Positions 1 to 6,059 are shown, numbered from the stretch's first letter. The stretch is 6,360 nucleotides of DNA from CAYMUN01 sp964640775 (GCA_964640775.1 CAZXIT010000050.1:1-6360); one strand, 5' to 3'. Notes: generated from the letters alone by a model not told the origin. Translations and numbers: made by a program.

Positions 1-98
1 AGGTAGGGGTGCTGCGCGATGCTGGCAGAGGCCTGTGAACCGATAAGGTTGATATACACAGTTGCGCCATTTTTGGCTTGTACGATAGGGTGCTTCAT
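1..98 (-). CDS. Unrecognised protein, N-terminal 32 residues only (gene runs off the left edge)
   Basis: An open frame starts with ATG at 98-96 and runs to the window edge without a stop, beginning MKHPIVQAKNGATVYINLIG. I do not recognise the family. The visible part alternates short hydrophobic stretches (PIVQ, ATVYINLIG) in a way that could form beta strands. There is no signal peptide, membrane segment or known motif. It lies 54 nt downstream of kbl on the same strand, so it may be the last gene of that run, but a TATACT hexamer 14 nt before the ATG suggests its own promoter. There is no good Shine-Dalgarno sequence; the nearest purine run is AGGGAAAAG. The case that it is a real gene rests on the start position, the promoter-like sequence and the open frame, since only about 98 nt are visible. 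Confidence 0.5.
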   Translation of the reverse strand, partial: MKHPIVQAKNGATVYINLIGSQASASIAQHPY

Positions 99-108
99 AA
101 GTTCTTTT

Positions 109-126
109 CCCTAGTATACACCCTAG
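109..126. repeat. Direct repeat CCCTAG flanking the candidate -10 of the left-edge gene
   Basis: CCCTAG occurs at 109-114 and again at 121-126, exactly 12 bp apart start to start (about one helical turn), with TATACA between. The arrangement could be an operator around the promoter. The copies are only six bases long and chance occurrence is quite possible. A CTAGGG also lies at 4505-4510, just before the hydrolase start. Confidence 0.25.
113..118 (-). promoter_or_regulatory. Candidate -10 hexamer (TATACT) for the left-edge gene
   Basis: Read on the minus strand, TATACT sits 14 nt before the ATG at 98, which would place transcription start about 6-8 nt before the start codon. No convincing -35 sequence lies about 17 nt upstream (the hexamer there reads GAGGTC). 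The hexamer is flanked by two direct copies of CTAGGG. Support is a 5/6 match to TATAAT and the resemblance to the other -10 sites in the window. Confidence 0.35.
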
Positions 127-152
127 CGGCAATTTGACCTCTATATTCCGGC

Positions 153-1337
153 TTAGATGGCGCCCATTTTTTGAGCGACCAGCGTGAATTTTTTGACAGC
201 CAGGTCAATGTCGGCGGGCGTGTGCGCTGCCGAAATTTGTACCCGGATCCGGGCTTTGCCCTTCGGCACAACAGGAAACGAGAAGCCGACGACATAAATG
301 CCCTCGTCGAACAGAGCTTTAGCCATGTCGCCTGCCATTTTTTCTTCGGCCAGCATAATTGGCGTAATCGAGTGCTGGACATCAGAGATATTGAATCCAG
401 CCTGTTTCATCTGGGTTCGAAAGGAGCTAGTGTTGTCTAGGAGCTGCTGCCTGGCTTCGGGATGCTGATCGACGTATTGCAGGGCGTACAGCGCTGCCCC
501 GGCAATCCCGGTGTCCAGGGCATTTGAAAACAGGTAGGTACGGGAGCGCTGGCGTAGGAATTCAGCTGCTTGAGCGCGAGTAGCCGTAAACGCCCCGCCG
601 GCGCCACCGAGAGCCTTGCCAAAGGTACCGGTCAGGAAATCAATCCGGTCGGTGGTGCCGGTGTGCTCCGGGGTACCGCGGCTGGCGGCACCCAGTACTC
701 CTACCCCGTGGGCATCATCAACCATGACCAACGCGCCATACTTGTCAGCTAGGTCGCAGATCTCTTTGAGCGGAGCGATATGGCCATCCATCGAAAAGAC
801 GCCGTCCGTGGCGACCACTTTTAGGCGTTTGTCCTGGACTGATTGCAGCTTGGCTTCTAAATCGCCCATGTCCATGTGCTGGTATATCAGCCGCTCGGAC
901 TTGGTCAGACGCACGGCATCGATAATCGAGGCGTGGTTCAGCTCGTCGCTAATGATAGCGTCCTCGGGACCGAAAAAGGTCTGAAACAGTCCGACGTTCG
1001 CCATAAAGCAGGAAGAATACGTAACAGCGGCTTCCATACCGACAAACGCAGCGACGGCTGCCTCCAGCTCATGATGGATGCCCTGGGTGCCGCAAATGAA
1101 GCGCACCGAAGCGGTGCCAAAGCCCCAGCGCTCCAGAGCCTTATCTGACGCTTTGGCTAATTCTGGCTGTCCCGATAAACCTAAGTAGTTGTTGGAGCAA
1201 AAGTTAAGTACTTCTTTGTCGTCAACGGTAATTAACCGCCCCTGGGGCGACTGCAGCACCCGTTCTTGCTTGTAGAGGCCTGCTTCGCGGATAGCGATTA
1301 GCTCGGCCTCTAAAACTGGCTGTAAATCTTTATACAT
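153..1337 (-). CDS. kbl: Glycine C-acetyltransferase (2-amino-3-ketobutyrate CoA ligase)
   Basis: A 394-residue cytosolic PLP enzyme of fold type I, alpha-oxoamine synthase family. It cleaves 2-amino-3-oxobutyrate with CoA to give glycine and acetyl-CoA, the second step of threonine breakdown. Visible hallmarks in order are NFCSNNYLGLS (45-55); FGTASVRFICGTQGIHHELE (73-92), with the CGTQ-H-ELE pattern typical of Kbl; NHASIIDA (134-141); VDDAHGVG (206-213), with the Asp and His that contact PLP; GTFGKALGG (237-245), with the PLP-binding Lys at 241; and the C-terminal arginine motif KARIRVQISAAHT (361-373). Length matches the family. BioF and other oxoamine synthases are the alternatives, but the RFICGTQ block and the position directly after tdh favour Kbl. 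The ATG lies 11 nt after the tdh stop, preceded by only a weak AGG, so translation is probably coupled to tdh. It is catalytically intact as far as can be seen. Confidence 0.95.
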   Translation of the reverse strand: MYKDLQPVLEAELIAIREAGLYKQERVLQSPQGRLITVDDKEVLNFCSNNYLGLSGQPELAKASDKALERWGFGTASVRFICGTQGIHHELEAAVAAFVGMEAAVTYSSCFMANVGLFQTFFGPEDAIISDELNHASIIDAVRLTKSERLIYQHMDMGDLEAKLQSVQDKRLKVVATDGVFSMDGHIAPLKEICDLADKYGALVMVDDAHGVGVLGAASRGTPEHTGTTDRIDFLTGTFGKALGGAGGAFTATRAQAAEFLRQRSRTYLFSNALDTGIAGAALYALQYVDQHPEARQQLLDNTSSFRTQMKQAGFNISDVQHSITPIMLAEEKMAGDMAKALFDEGIYVVGFSFPVVPKGKARIRVQISAAHTPADIDLAVKKFTLVAQKMGAI

Positions 1338-1348
1338 TGCCTATAGCC

Positions 1349-2545
1349 TTATCCGTGAATTTTAAATAAAAGTTTGGGGTGCTGCTTGGCAGCAGCCTCA
1401 AATGACTCCGGGGTAAAATCCTGCAGCGGCAAGATAGTGCCATCGCCGCCATTGAGTATAACGTCCCATACGGCTTGCTGGATACCGTTAGCCTTTTGGG
1501 ACAGCACGCGCTGAGTAATTTGCCAGGTACCGAACAAGCGGCGGCCAATAACATTGTGGATGGTCAGGCCGCGGACGATAACCCGCGAAAAGTTAGGAAT
1601 TGTCAGGTCGCCGTCTTTAATCCCAAACAGTATCACCTGGCCGCCGCGACGAGCACTGTCAATAGCGTTGTTAACGGAGGAGGGAGGACCGGCCATTTCC
1701 AGGGATACATCAACGCCCTTGCCGTACGTCAGTTCCATAATGCGCTCGATGACCTCGGGGTCACTCTCCCAGTCGTGAGCTTTGGTTTTGGGCTGAATCT
1801 GGATAACTTCGTCGGCGCCAAGTTTTTTAGCCATTTCGAGGTTGGCCGGATTAATGTCGACCATGATGACTTTGGCGGCCCCAAAGTTCTGAGCTAGCAG
1901 CAGCGAAAACAGACCGATTGGGCCGCAGCCAAAAATAGCTACCCGCTGGCCGCGCATATCAGCTTTGGTAGTGGCGTGCACGGCATTGCCAAAGGGATCA
2001 AAAATAGCAGCAATTTCCGGCCGAATCCGGCTTTCATCTATCGACCAGAGGTTTTTAGCAGGAATTTTGACATATTCCGCGAAAATACCATCGATAGAAA
2101 TGCCGAGGATGGCTTCGTCCAGGCAGACATGGCCCTCGCCTAGCCGGCATTGGTAGCAACGGCCGCAGGTGACGTGCGAGTCGCCTGACACCAGGCTGCC
2201 GACCTCAATCTTGGCCAAATTATTGGGGTCAGGATCCGAGTACAGTGCTTTGACCATCGAGCCAGCCTCAACAATTTCACCGACAAATTCATGGCCGACC
2301 ACCCGGGCAGTCTTGCCGTCGCGCTGCAGGGCAGCGTGGAACATGTCTTTAAACGCCGTGCGGTTCCAGAGGCCCAGGTCCGAACCGCAGACACCGGCAT
2401 ACCGTATTTTGAGGATGACTGCCGCGGCATCAGCCGGGTTTTTGGCCTCGTCAAGCGTCGGCATCGGCAAATCAGACAGGGCAAACCCCCGTGATGCCTC
2501 CCATGGCTGACTGGCAGTATCAAGTATCAATCCCTGGTTTGTCAT
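1349..2545 (-). CDS. tdh: L-threonine 3-dehydrogenase, zinc-dependent MDR family
   Basis: A 398-residue medium-chain dehydrogenase that oxidises L-threonine with NAD+ to 2-amino-3-oxobutyrate, the substrate of Kbl. The catalytic-zinc region shows GVCGSD (Cys53) and GHEFVGE (His85, Glu86). The structural-zinc loop has Cys127, 130, 133 and 141. IFDPFGNAVH (181-190) is the Tdh-type signature. The Rossmann fold shows GCGPIG (206-211) followed by Asp230 in VMVDIN, which suits NAD rather than NADP. VSLEMAGPPS (280-289) and GRRLFGTW (334-341) also match Tdh. At 398 residues it is longer than the usual roughly 340, with extra N-terminal residues, an insertion near 101-113 (LYSDPDPNNLAKI) and another near 252-264. 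Gene order is tdh then kbl, the reverse of E. coli. The ATG has no Shine-Dalgarno sequence. Other polyol or alcohol dehydrogenases are less likely given the kbl neighbour. Confidence 0.92.
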   Translation of the reverse strand: MTNQGLILDTASQPWEASRGFALSDLPMPTLDEAKNPADAAAVILKIRYAGVCGSDLGLWNRTAFKDMFHAALQRDGKTARVVGHEFVGEIVEAGSMVKALYSDPDPNNLAKIEVGSLVSGDSHVTCGRCYQCRLGEGHVCLDEAILGISIDGIFAEYVKIPAKNLWSIDESRIRPEIAAIFDPFGNAVHATTKADMRGQRVAIFGCGPIGLFSLLLAQNFGAAKVIMVDINPANLEMAKKLGADEVIQIQPKTKAHDWESDPEVIERIMELTYGKGVDVSLEMAGPPSSVNNAIDSARRGGQVILFGIKDGDLTIPNFSRVIVRGLTIHNVIGRRLFGTWQITQRVLSQKANGIQQAVWDVILNGGDGTILPLQDFTPESFEAAAKQHPKLLFKIHG

Positions 2546-2553
2546 AGGATCAA

Positions 2554-2559
2554 TTTTTA
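2554..2559 (-). promoter_or_regulatory. Weak candidate -10 hexamer (TAAAAA) just before tdh
   Basis: In the 50-nt gap between the GNAT gene and tdh, the minus strand reads TAAAAA 8 nt before the tdh ATG, with TTTACC (4/6 to TTGACA) 16 nt upstream of it. If real, it would start tdh-kbl mRNA within one or two bases of the ATG, in keeping with the absence of a Shine-Dalgarno sequence there. It matches the -10 consensus at only 4 of 6 positions. Readthrough from glmM remains equally possible. Confidence 0.22.
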
Positions 2560-2595
2560 CACACTTACAGCGATAGGTAAAGCAAGCAGAAGCAC

Positions 2596-3171
2596 CTACG
2601 CTGCCGCGGCTGCCAGCATTTGCTGTCTGTCTATGACCATCGTAACCCGCTTGTCGTCACGGCTTACTTCCCGATAGCCAGCTCGAGTGTAGACTTTATT
2701 GGCCGCAATATTGGCAATGTCGGTCTGCAGCCATAAGCCGCTAATTGGCAATCCTTGCTGCTGCCGTGTTTGCACTAGCAAGCGCAGGCTTTGCAGCATG
2801 AAAGGCACTGCTAGCCCATGCCCGGCGTAGCCTTCGTAGATACGTATGGCGAATGTTTCTTCGGGGACTTCAGGCATATCTATCTCCAAAGGGAATGGAG
2901 ACCGGCCATACCAGATGATACCGGCCAAATCGTTGCCAGCACCCAGCAGCCAGTGTACTTCGCGGCCCTTGGCTCGCCAGTTTTGCAGCATTGTCATGCT
3001 GCCAAAGCGCTGCTTGGAATCATTAGGTGTAAATTTGAGAATATCGGGCTGCAAAGACTTCTGGATCAACTGGGCTTCTAGGGTCGGATCCTGGCCAATA
3101 GCGATGGCAGCAACCAGCGGCTGGAGTGCCGGGCCAGCTTCGATATATGTGAGCTGGCTGCTACTGGACAT
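2596..3171 (-). CDS. GNAT-family N-acetyltransferase, substrate unknown
   Basis: A 191-residue cytosolic protein of the GCN5-related acetyltransferase fold. Motif A is visible as FAIRIYEGYAGHGLA (107-121), a variant of the R/Q-x-x-G-x-G/A acetyl-CoA pyrophosphate loop, followed by helix AVPFMLQSLRLLVQ. Motif B is LWLQTDIANIAANKVYTRAGYREVS (146-170), with the usual N-xx-A-xx-xY-xx-x-GF/Y ending. I chose ATG at 3171 because AGG lies 6 nt upstream; a TTG at 3177 would add two residues but leaves no room for a ribosome site. The start overlaps the glmM stop by 11 nt, so translation is probably coupled. The protein ends in a low-complexity MLAAAAA tail. The acceptor cannot be read from sequence; small-molecule amines, tRNA or protein N-termini are all possible, and a role in amino-sugar metabolism is suggested only by adjacency. 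Confidence 0.85.
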   Translation of the reverse strand: MSSSSQLTYIEAGPALQPLVAAIAIGQDPTLEAQLIQKSLQPDILKFTPNDSKQRFGSMTMLQNWRAKGREVHWLLGAGNDLAGIIWYGRSPFPLEIDMPEVPEETFAIRIYEGYAGHGLAVPFMLQSLRLLVQTRQQQGLPISGLWLQTDIANIAANKVYTRAGYREVSRDDKRVTMVIDRQQMLAAAAA

Positions 3172-4486
3172 CTGCAACCTGGGTTTCTAGTGATTCAAAC
3201 AAAGCCGAGACACGGTCGGCAATGCTTTGGGCACGCTCTGCCGCATCGGATGATTCGACCATAATACGCAGTTTTGGCTCAGTGCCTGACGGCCTGATAT
3301 TGAGGCGGCCGCTAGCGCCAAACTCATCAGAACACTCCGCAATCAGCGCAGTAAACTCTGACCGCTCCAACAGGGACTTGTCGGGCAAAGCTATGTTGAC
3401 CAAGGCTTGGGGCAGCAAGGGCATTTCATCGTACCACTGAGCAAGACTTTTACCGGAAGCTTGGACCTGCAGCAATGTCCGAATAGCTACCAGCAGGCCG
3501 TCGCCGGTACCGGAGTAGTCGCTGAGAATGATGTGGCCGCTCTGTTCACCGCCCAGGCTCAGTCCAGTTTTGGCGAGGCCCTCAAGTACATAGCGGTCGC
3601 CGACCGATGTACGGTGCAGGACGATATTGTGCTGCTTAAGTGCTGTCTCTAGGCCCATATTGCTCATCAGGGTTGCGACAACACCTTTCTGATGGCCGCT
3701 GACAGCCAAAATATAAAGGATATGATCACCACTCAGCTGACGGCCCAGCTCATCAACCAGCATCAAACGGTCGCCATCACCGTCAAAAGCGATTCCAGCC
3801 CCCAGCTTGCGGGCTTTGACTGCTGCCTGCAAGGCAGCCGTATCGGTTGCTCCGCAGCTAACATTGATATTTGTGCCGTTCGGCTTGTCAAAGAGGGGGA
3901 CGACTGCAGCACCTAAGCGATGAAACACCTTTTCCGCCAGGCCGCTTGTAGCGCCATTTGCCGAATCAATTGCAATACCCAGGCCCTTAAAAGAACCGCC
4001 GCCCGCCGAAGCAGCCAAAAATACCTGATAATCAGTAATTGCCGACTCGACAGTCGCAGAAGAACCTGCGCCACGTGAGGCTATCTTGCTGTTAATCAAA
4101 GAATTGAGGCTCTCTTCAACGCCGTCAGGCAGCTTATCTCCGTCACCGCTGAACACTTTAATGCCGTTATCGGTGTACGGATTGTGGCTGGCCGTAATCA
4201 TCACACCGGCTTTCGCTCTCCGATGCCTGGTGAGATAGGCCAGCCCTGGGGTGGGAATGATGCCAAGATCCTCAACTCGTACATCCATAGCCATCAGTCC
4301 CTGAATCACGGCTTTGGAAAGCATTGGTGAAGATTCCCGGGGATCGCGGCCAACCACTACCAGTTCGCCCGGCTTAGCAAAGTGGGCTGCAACGGCTTTG
4401 CCAATTTGCTTAGCTCCCTGCTGGTTGAGCGGATAGGTACCAGCCAGGCCGCGGATGCCATCAGTGCCGAATAATTCTCTGCTCAT
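3161..4486 (-). CDS. glmM: Phosphoglucosamine mutase
   Basis: A 441-residue alpha-D-phosphohexomutase that interconverts glucosamine-6-phosphate and glucosamine-1-phosphate, the step before GlmU in UDP-GlcNAc synthesis for peptidoglycan and surface sugars. All four family sites are present: TASHNPYTDNGIKVF (98-112), with the phosphorylated Ser at 100; the Mg-binding loop DGDGDR (235-240); the sugar-specificity loop GGEQSGH (312-318); and the phosphate-binding loop RPSGTEPKLRIMVE (398-411). The N-terminal FGTDGIRG (6-13) and GEQSGH favour GlmM over ManB or Pgm. Length is close to the usual 445. ATG at 4486 is preceded directly by AGGTGAT, which can pair with the anti-Shine-Dalgarno sequence, but the only visible -10 is so close that the mRNA could start inside it. 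Its end overlaps the GNAT gene. It is divergent from the hydrolase across 26 bp. Confidence 0.96.
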   Translation of the reverse strand: MSRELFGTDGIRGLAGTYPLNQQGAKQIGKAVAAHFAKPGELVVVGRDPRESSPMLSKAVIQGLMAMDVRVEDLGIIPTPGLAYLTRHRRAKAGVMITASHNPYTDNGIKVFSGDGDKLPDGVEESLNSLINSKIASRGAGSSATVESAITDYQVFLAASAGGGSFKGLGIAIDSANGATSGLAEKVFHRLGAAVVPLFDKPNGTNINVSCGATDTAALQAAVKARKLGAGIAFDGDGDRLMLVDELGRQLSGDHILYILAVSGHQKGVVATLMSNMGLETALKQHNIVLHRTSVGDRYVLEGLAKTGLSLGGEQSGHIILSDYSGTGDGLLVAIRTLLQVQASGKSLAQWYDEMPLLPQALVNIALPDKSLLERSEFTALIAECSDEFGASGRLNIRPSGTEPKLRIMVESSDAAERAQSIADRVSALFESLETQVADVQ

Positions 4487-4495
4487 ATCACCTGC

Positions 4496-4501
4496 ATTAT
4501 A
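4496..4501 (-). promoter_or_regulatory. -10 hexamer (TATAAT) for glmM
   Basis: A perfect TATAAT on the minus strand ends 9 nt before the glmM ATG, so transcription would begin about 1-3 nt before the start codon. The expected -35 position lies inside the hydrolase coding start and reads AAAGCT, a poor match. It shares four bases with the plus-strand TATACT of the hydrolase, so polymerase could not occupy both at once. Confidence 0.5.
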
Positions 4502-4503
4502 CT
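4498..4503 (+). promoter_or_regulatory. -10 hexamer (TATACT) for the alpha/beta hydrolase
   Basis: TATACT (5/6) ends 9 nt before the GTG at 4513, mirroring the spacing on the glmM side. The region about 17 nt upstream is TTCTCT, a weak -35 that lies inside the glmM coding start. Predicted transcription start is around 4510, giving a leader of about 3 nt. There is no usable Shine-Dalgarno sequence; AGGG at 4507-4510 is only 2 nt from the GTG. Confidence 0.42.
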
Positions 4504-4512
4504 ACTAGGGTA

Positions 4513-5289
4513 GTGAAAAGCTTTATAACTAACCGCCGGGGCCAGCGATTATGCATCGTCGTTGAGGGCTCGAAAACTCCGGGCCGGCTGGCTTTTGTGA
4601 TGCACGGACTGGGCGGCAGCAAAGACGAGCTGCAGATCAAGGCAATACGGGAGGCGTTTGTCGAATCAGCCTATACTGCAGTCGCGTTTGATACTGCACA
4701 TAGCTTTGGCGAGAGCGACGGTGATTACCAGTACGCCTCTGTCACGAACTACTACACGGATTTGCAAGATGTTATTAGCTGGGCGGCAGCCCAAAATTGG
4801 TATCGTGAACCGTTTGTGCTGGCGGGCCATAGCTTGGGAGGTATCTGCTCGGCCTTATTCGCTGAAAAATATCCGCAAAAAGTGCAGGCCTTAGCCCCAA
4901 TTGCCACTGTAGTATCCGGAGCGCTGAGCATTGAAAGCCATCGATTATCCCCGCGTGATGAAAACATTGAACAGTGGCAGCGCGATGGCGTATGGGTGAC
5001 ACCCGCCAAAGCGGGACGGCCTGAGCGACGTCTGCTATGGTCGCACATGGAAGACCGCCTCAAGTATGACCTCGTGCCTCAAGCAGCCGCACTGATCATG
5101 CCGGTGCTGCTCGTCGTAGGAACTGAAGACGCCACCACGCCGCTGGCTCATCAAAAAATATTGTTTGACTGCCTGCCAGGGCCCAAGCAGCTAGAGGTAA
5201 TAGCCGGCGCCGGCCATACATTTCGCCAGCCGCCTAAATGGGGAGAGCTAAAGGAAATTGTTTTACGCTGGATTAGTACGTTAGGCTAG
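4513..5289 (+). CDS. Alpha/beta-hydrolase fold esterase-like protein
   Basis: A 258-residue soluble serine hydrolase. It shows the oxyanion-hole segment MHGLGGSKDE (30-39), the nucleophile elbow GHSLGG (105-110, Ser107), the acid in VVGTEDATTP (201-210, Asp206) and the catalytic His in GAGHTF (232-237, His235), so a full Ser-Asp-His triad is present. The HGxGGxKDE block plus FD...GESDG (59-70) resembles the single-domain esterase/S33-like group that includes cinnamoyl or feruloyl esterases and acyl-peptide hydrolase relatives; substrate cannot be assigned. Residues 132-185 form the cap insert. There is no signal peptide, so it should act in the cytoplasm. The start is GTG; the next in-frame Met (residue 30) would remove the first strands, so GTG is preferred. 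It is divergent from glmM and overlaps pgl tail to tail by 9 bp. Confidence 0.88.
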   Translation: MKSFITNRRGQRLCIVVEGSKTPGRLAFVMHGLGGSKDELQIKAIREAFVESAYTAVAFDTAHSFGESDGDYQYASVTNYYTDLQDVISWAAAQNWYREPFVLAGHSLGGICSALFAEKYPQKVQALAPIATVVSGALSIESHRLSPRDENIEQWQRDGVWVTPAKAGRPERRLLWSHMEDRLKYDLVPQAAALIMPVLLVVGTEDATTPLAHQKILFDCLPGPKQLEVIAGAGHTFRQPPKWGELKEIVLRWISTLG

Positions 5290-6015
5290 CTGGCTGGCAG
5301 CCGCCCTGTCGAGCAGCCAGATGACTTTCCCGCCGGAGGCTTCAATGGTCGCCGCCACTTGAGCAATCGGCAGCGATGTATCGCCCTGGACCGCCCGAGC
5401 GGCCACCGCAGCTTTTCCAGCACCCGAAATCATAATCAATCCGCTGCCAGCGCCTGTCAAAGCTTTGAGGCTCAGACTAATCCGATCAGGCGGCGGTTTA
5501 GGCGAATTGTGGACTGGCACTACCAGGGTGTCTGCTGCAGACAGGGCGGGGTGGTTTGGGAAGAGCGAGAACGTATGGCCGTCATCACCGATGCCAAACC
5601 AGACATGGTCGAGACGGGGAATGCCCGGGCTTTTTTCAGCTAATTTGGCAATCACGATTGCGTAGCGTTTGGCAGCCTTTTCGGCGCTCAGCCCAAGCGG
5701 CGGCGCCAGTTTATTGGCCTCAGGTATAGCCAGCCGGTCAATCATAGCGGTGCTAGCTTGCACCCAGTTGGAGTCAATATGGCCAGGCGGTACGCAGCGT
5801 TCGTCGCCCATGGCGACCTGTACGTGCTCCCAATCAATGCTGTGAGCGTACTGTTTGGCTATGACATCGTATGCGCCAAGCGGTGTGCTGCCACCAGCCA
5901 GCACCCAGACTGCCCGGCCATAGCGGTCTATGGCCTCATTCAAATATTGACTGGTGATTTGAGCAGCAGCATCATCAAATGCCTGCAGGTCATCTTTGAT
6001 TATAACTTCTGCCAT
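5281..6015 (-). CDS. pgl: 6-phosphogluconolactonase (DevB/SOL type)
   Basis: A 244-residue cytosolic enzyme that hydrolyses 6-phospho-D-glucono-1,5-lactone to 6-phosphogluconate, the second step of the oxidative pentose phosphate pathway. Family signatures visible in order are LAGGSTP (39-45) for phosphate binding, VAMGDERCVP (67-76), LDHVWFGIGDDGHTFSLFP (135-153) with the conserved D-G-H, and SPKPPPDRISLSL (171-183). Length is typical for the family. Glucosamine-6-phosphate deaminase (NagB) shares the fold, but GDERCVP and GIGDDGHTFSLFP together with the gnd neighbour point to Pgl. It starts at ATG 6015 with a strong Shine-Dalgarno sequence, and its stop lies inside the last codons of the opposing hydrolase gene. 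Confidence 0.95.
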   Translation of the reverse strand: MAEVIIKDDLQAFDDAAAQITSQYLNEAIDRYGRAVWVLAGGSTPLGAYDVIAKQYAHSIDWEHVQVAMGDERCVPPGHIDSNWVQASTAMIDRLAIPEANKLAPPLGLSAEKAAKRYAIVIAKLAEKSPGIPRLDHVWFGIGDDGHTFSLFPNHPALSAADTLVVPVHNSPKPPPDRISLSLKALTGAGSGLIMISGAGKAAVAARAVQGDTSLPIAQVAATIEASGGKVIWLLDRAAASQLA

Positions 6016-6019
6016 GTCG

Positions 6020-6026
6020 CCTCCTT
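6020..6026 (-). promoter_or_regulatory. Canonical ribosome binding site of pgl (AAGGAGG)
   Basis: The minus strand reads AAGGAGG with a 4-nt spacer (CGAC) before the pgl ATG. It is the only full-strength Shine-Dalgarno sequence at any start in this window, so the ribosomes of this organism evidently can use one. That makes the weak or missing sites at gnd, tdh, the hydrolase and the left-edge gene more notable. Confidence 0.85.
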
Positions 6027-6052
6027 ACAGATATCCAAAATTATACTATACT
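6024..6052 (+). promoter_or_regulatory. Candidate sigma-70-type promoter for gnd
   Basis: The plus strand shows CTTACA at 6024-6029 (4/6 to TTGACA), a 17-nt spacer and TATACT at 6047-6052, ending 7 nt before the gnd ATG. A second TATACT overlaps it at 6042-6047. Either hexamer would begin the mRNA within about 0-6 nt of the start codon. No Shine-Dalgarno sequence precedes the ATG. Confidence 0.45.
6040..6045 (-). promoter_or_regulatory. -10 hexamer (TATAAT) for pgl
   Basis: A perfect TATAAT on the minus strand lies 24 nt from the pgl ATG, giving a predicted leader of roughly 17-18 nt that retains the AAGGAGG site. No good -35 is seen at 16-18 nt upstream, a region inside the gnd start. It overlaps the plus-strand TATACT of gnd. 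Confidence 0.5.
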
Positions 6053-6059
6053 GTAGCTA

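Noticed and set aside
95..382. Minus-strand reading frame of 95 codons overlapping the kbl C-terminus
   Set aside because: It lies in another frame of the well-supported kbl gene, and its arginine- and serine-rich composition matches no family.
616..1148. Two plus-strand open frames (616-984 and 876-1148) antisense to kbl
   Set aside because: Shadow frames of kbl with no ribosome site or recognisable motif.
153..1337. Reading the PLP enzyme as BioF (8-amino-7-oxononanoate synthase)
   Set aside because: The RFICGTQ...HHELE block and the adjacent tdh fit Kbl better; no other biotin gene is present.
1475..2510. Plus-strand open frames antisense to tdh (1475-1897, 2169-2510)
   Set aside because: Composition and position are explained by the tdh codon pattern on the other strand; they have no promoter, ribosome site or domain.
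2140..2523. Minus-strand 127-codon frame inside tdh
   Set aside because: An alternative frame of the same stretch that encodes the zinc motifs of Tdh; the Tdh frame is clearly the real one.
2603..2610. Palindrome GCCGCGGC at the end of the GNAT gene as a possible terminator
   Set aside because: Only four base pairs per arm with no loop and no following T-run; it is explained by alanine codons in the MLAAAAA tail.
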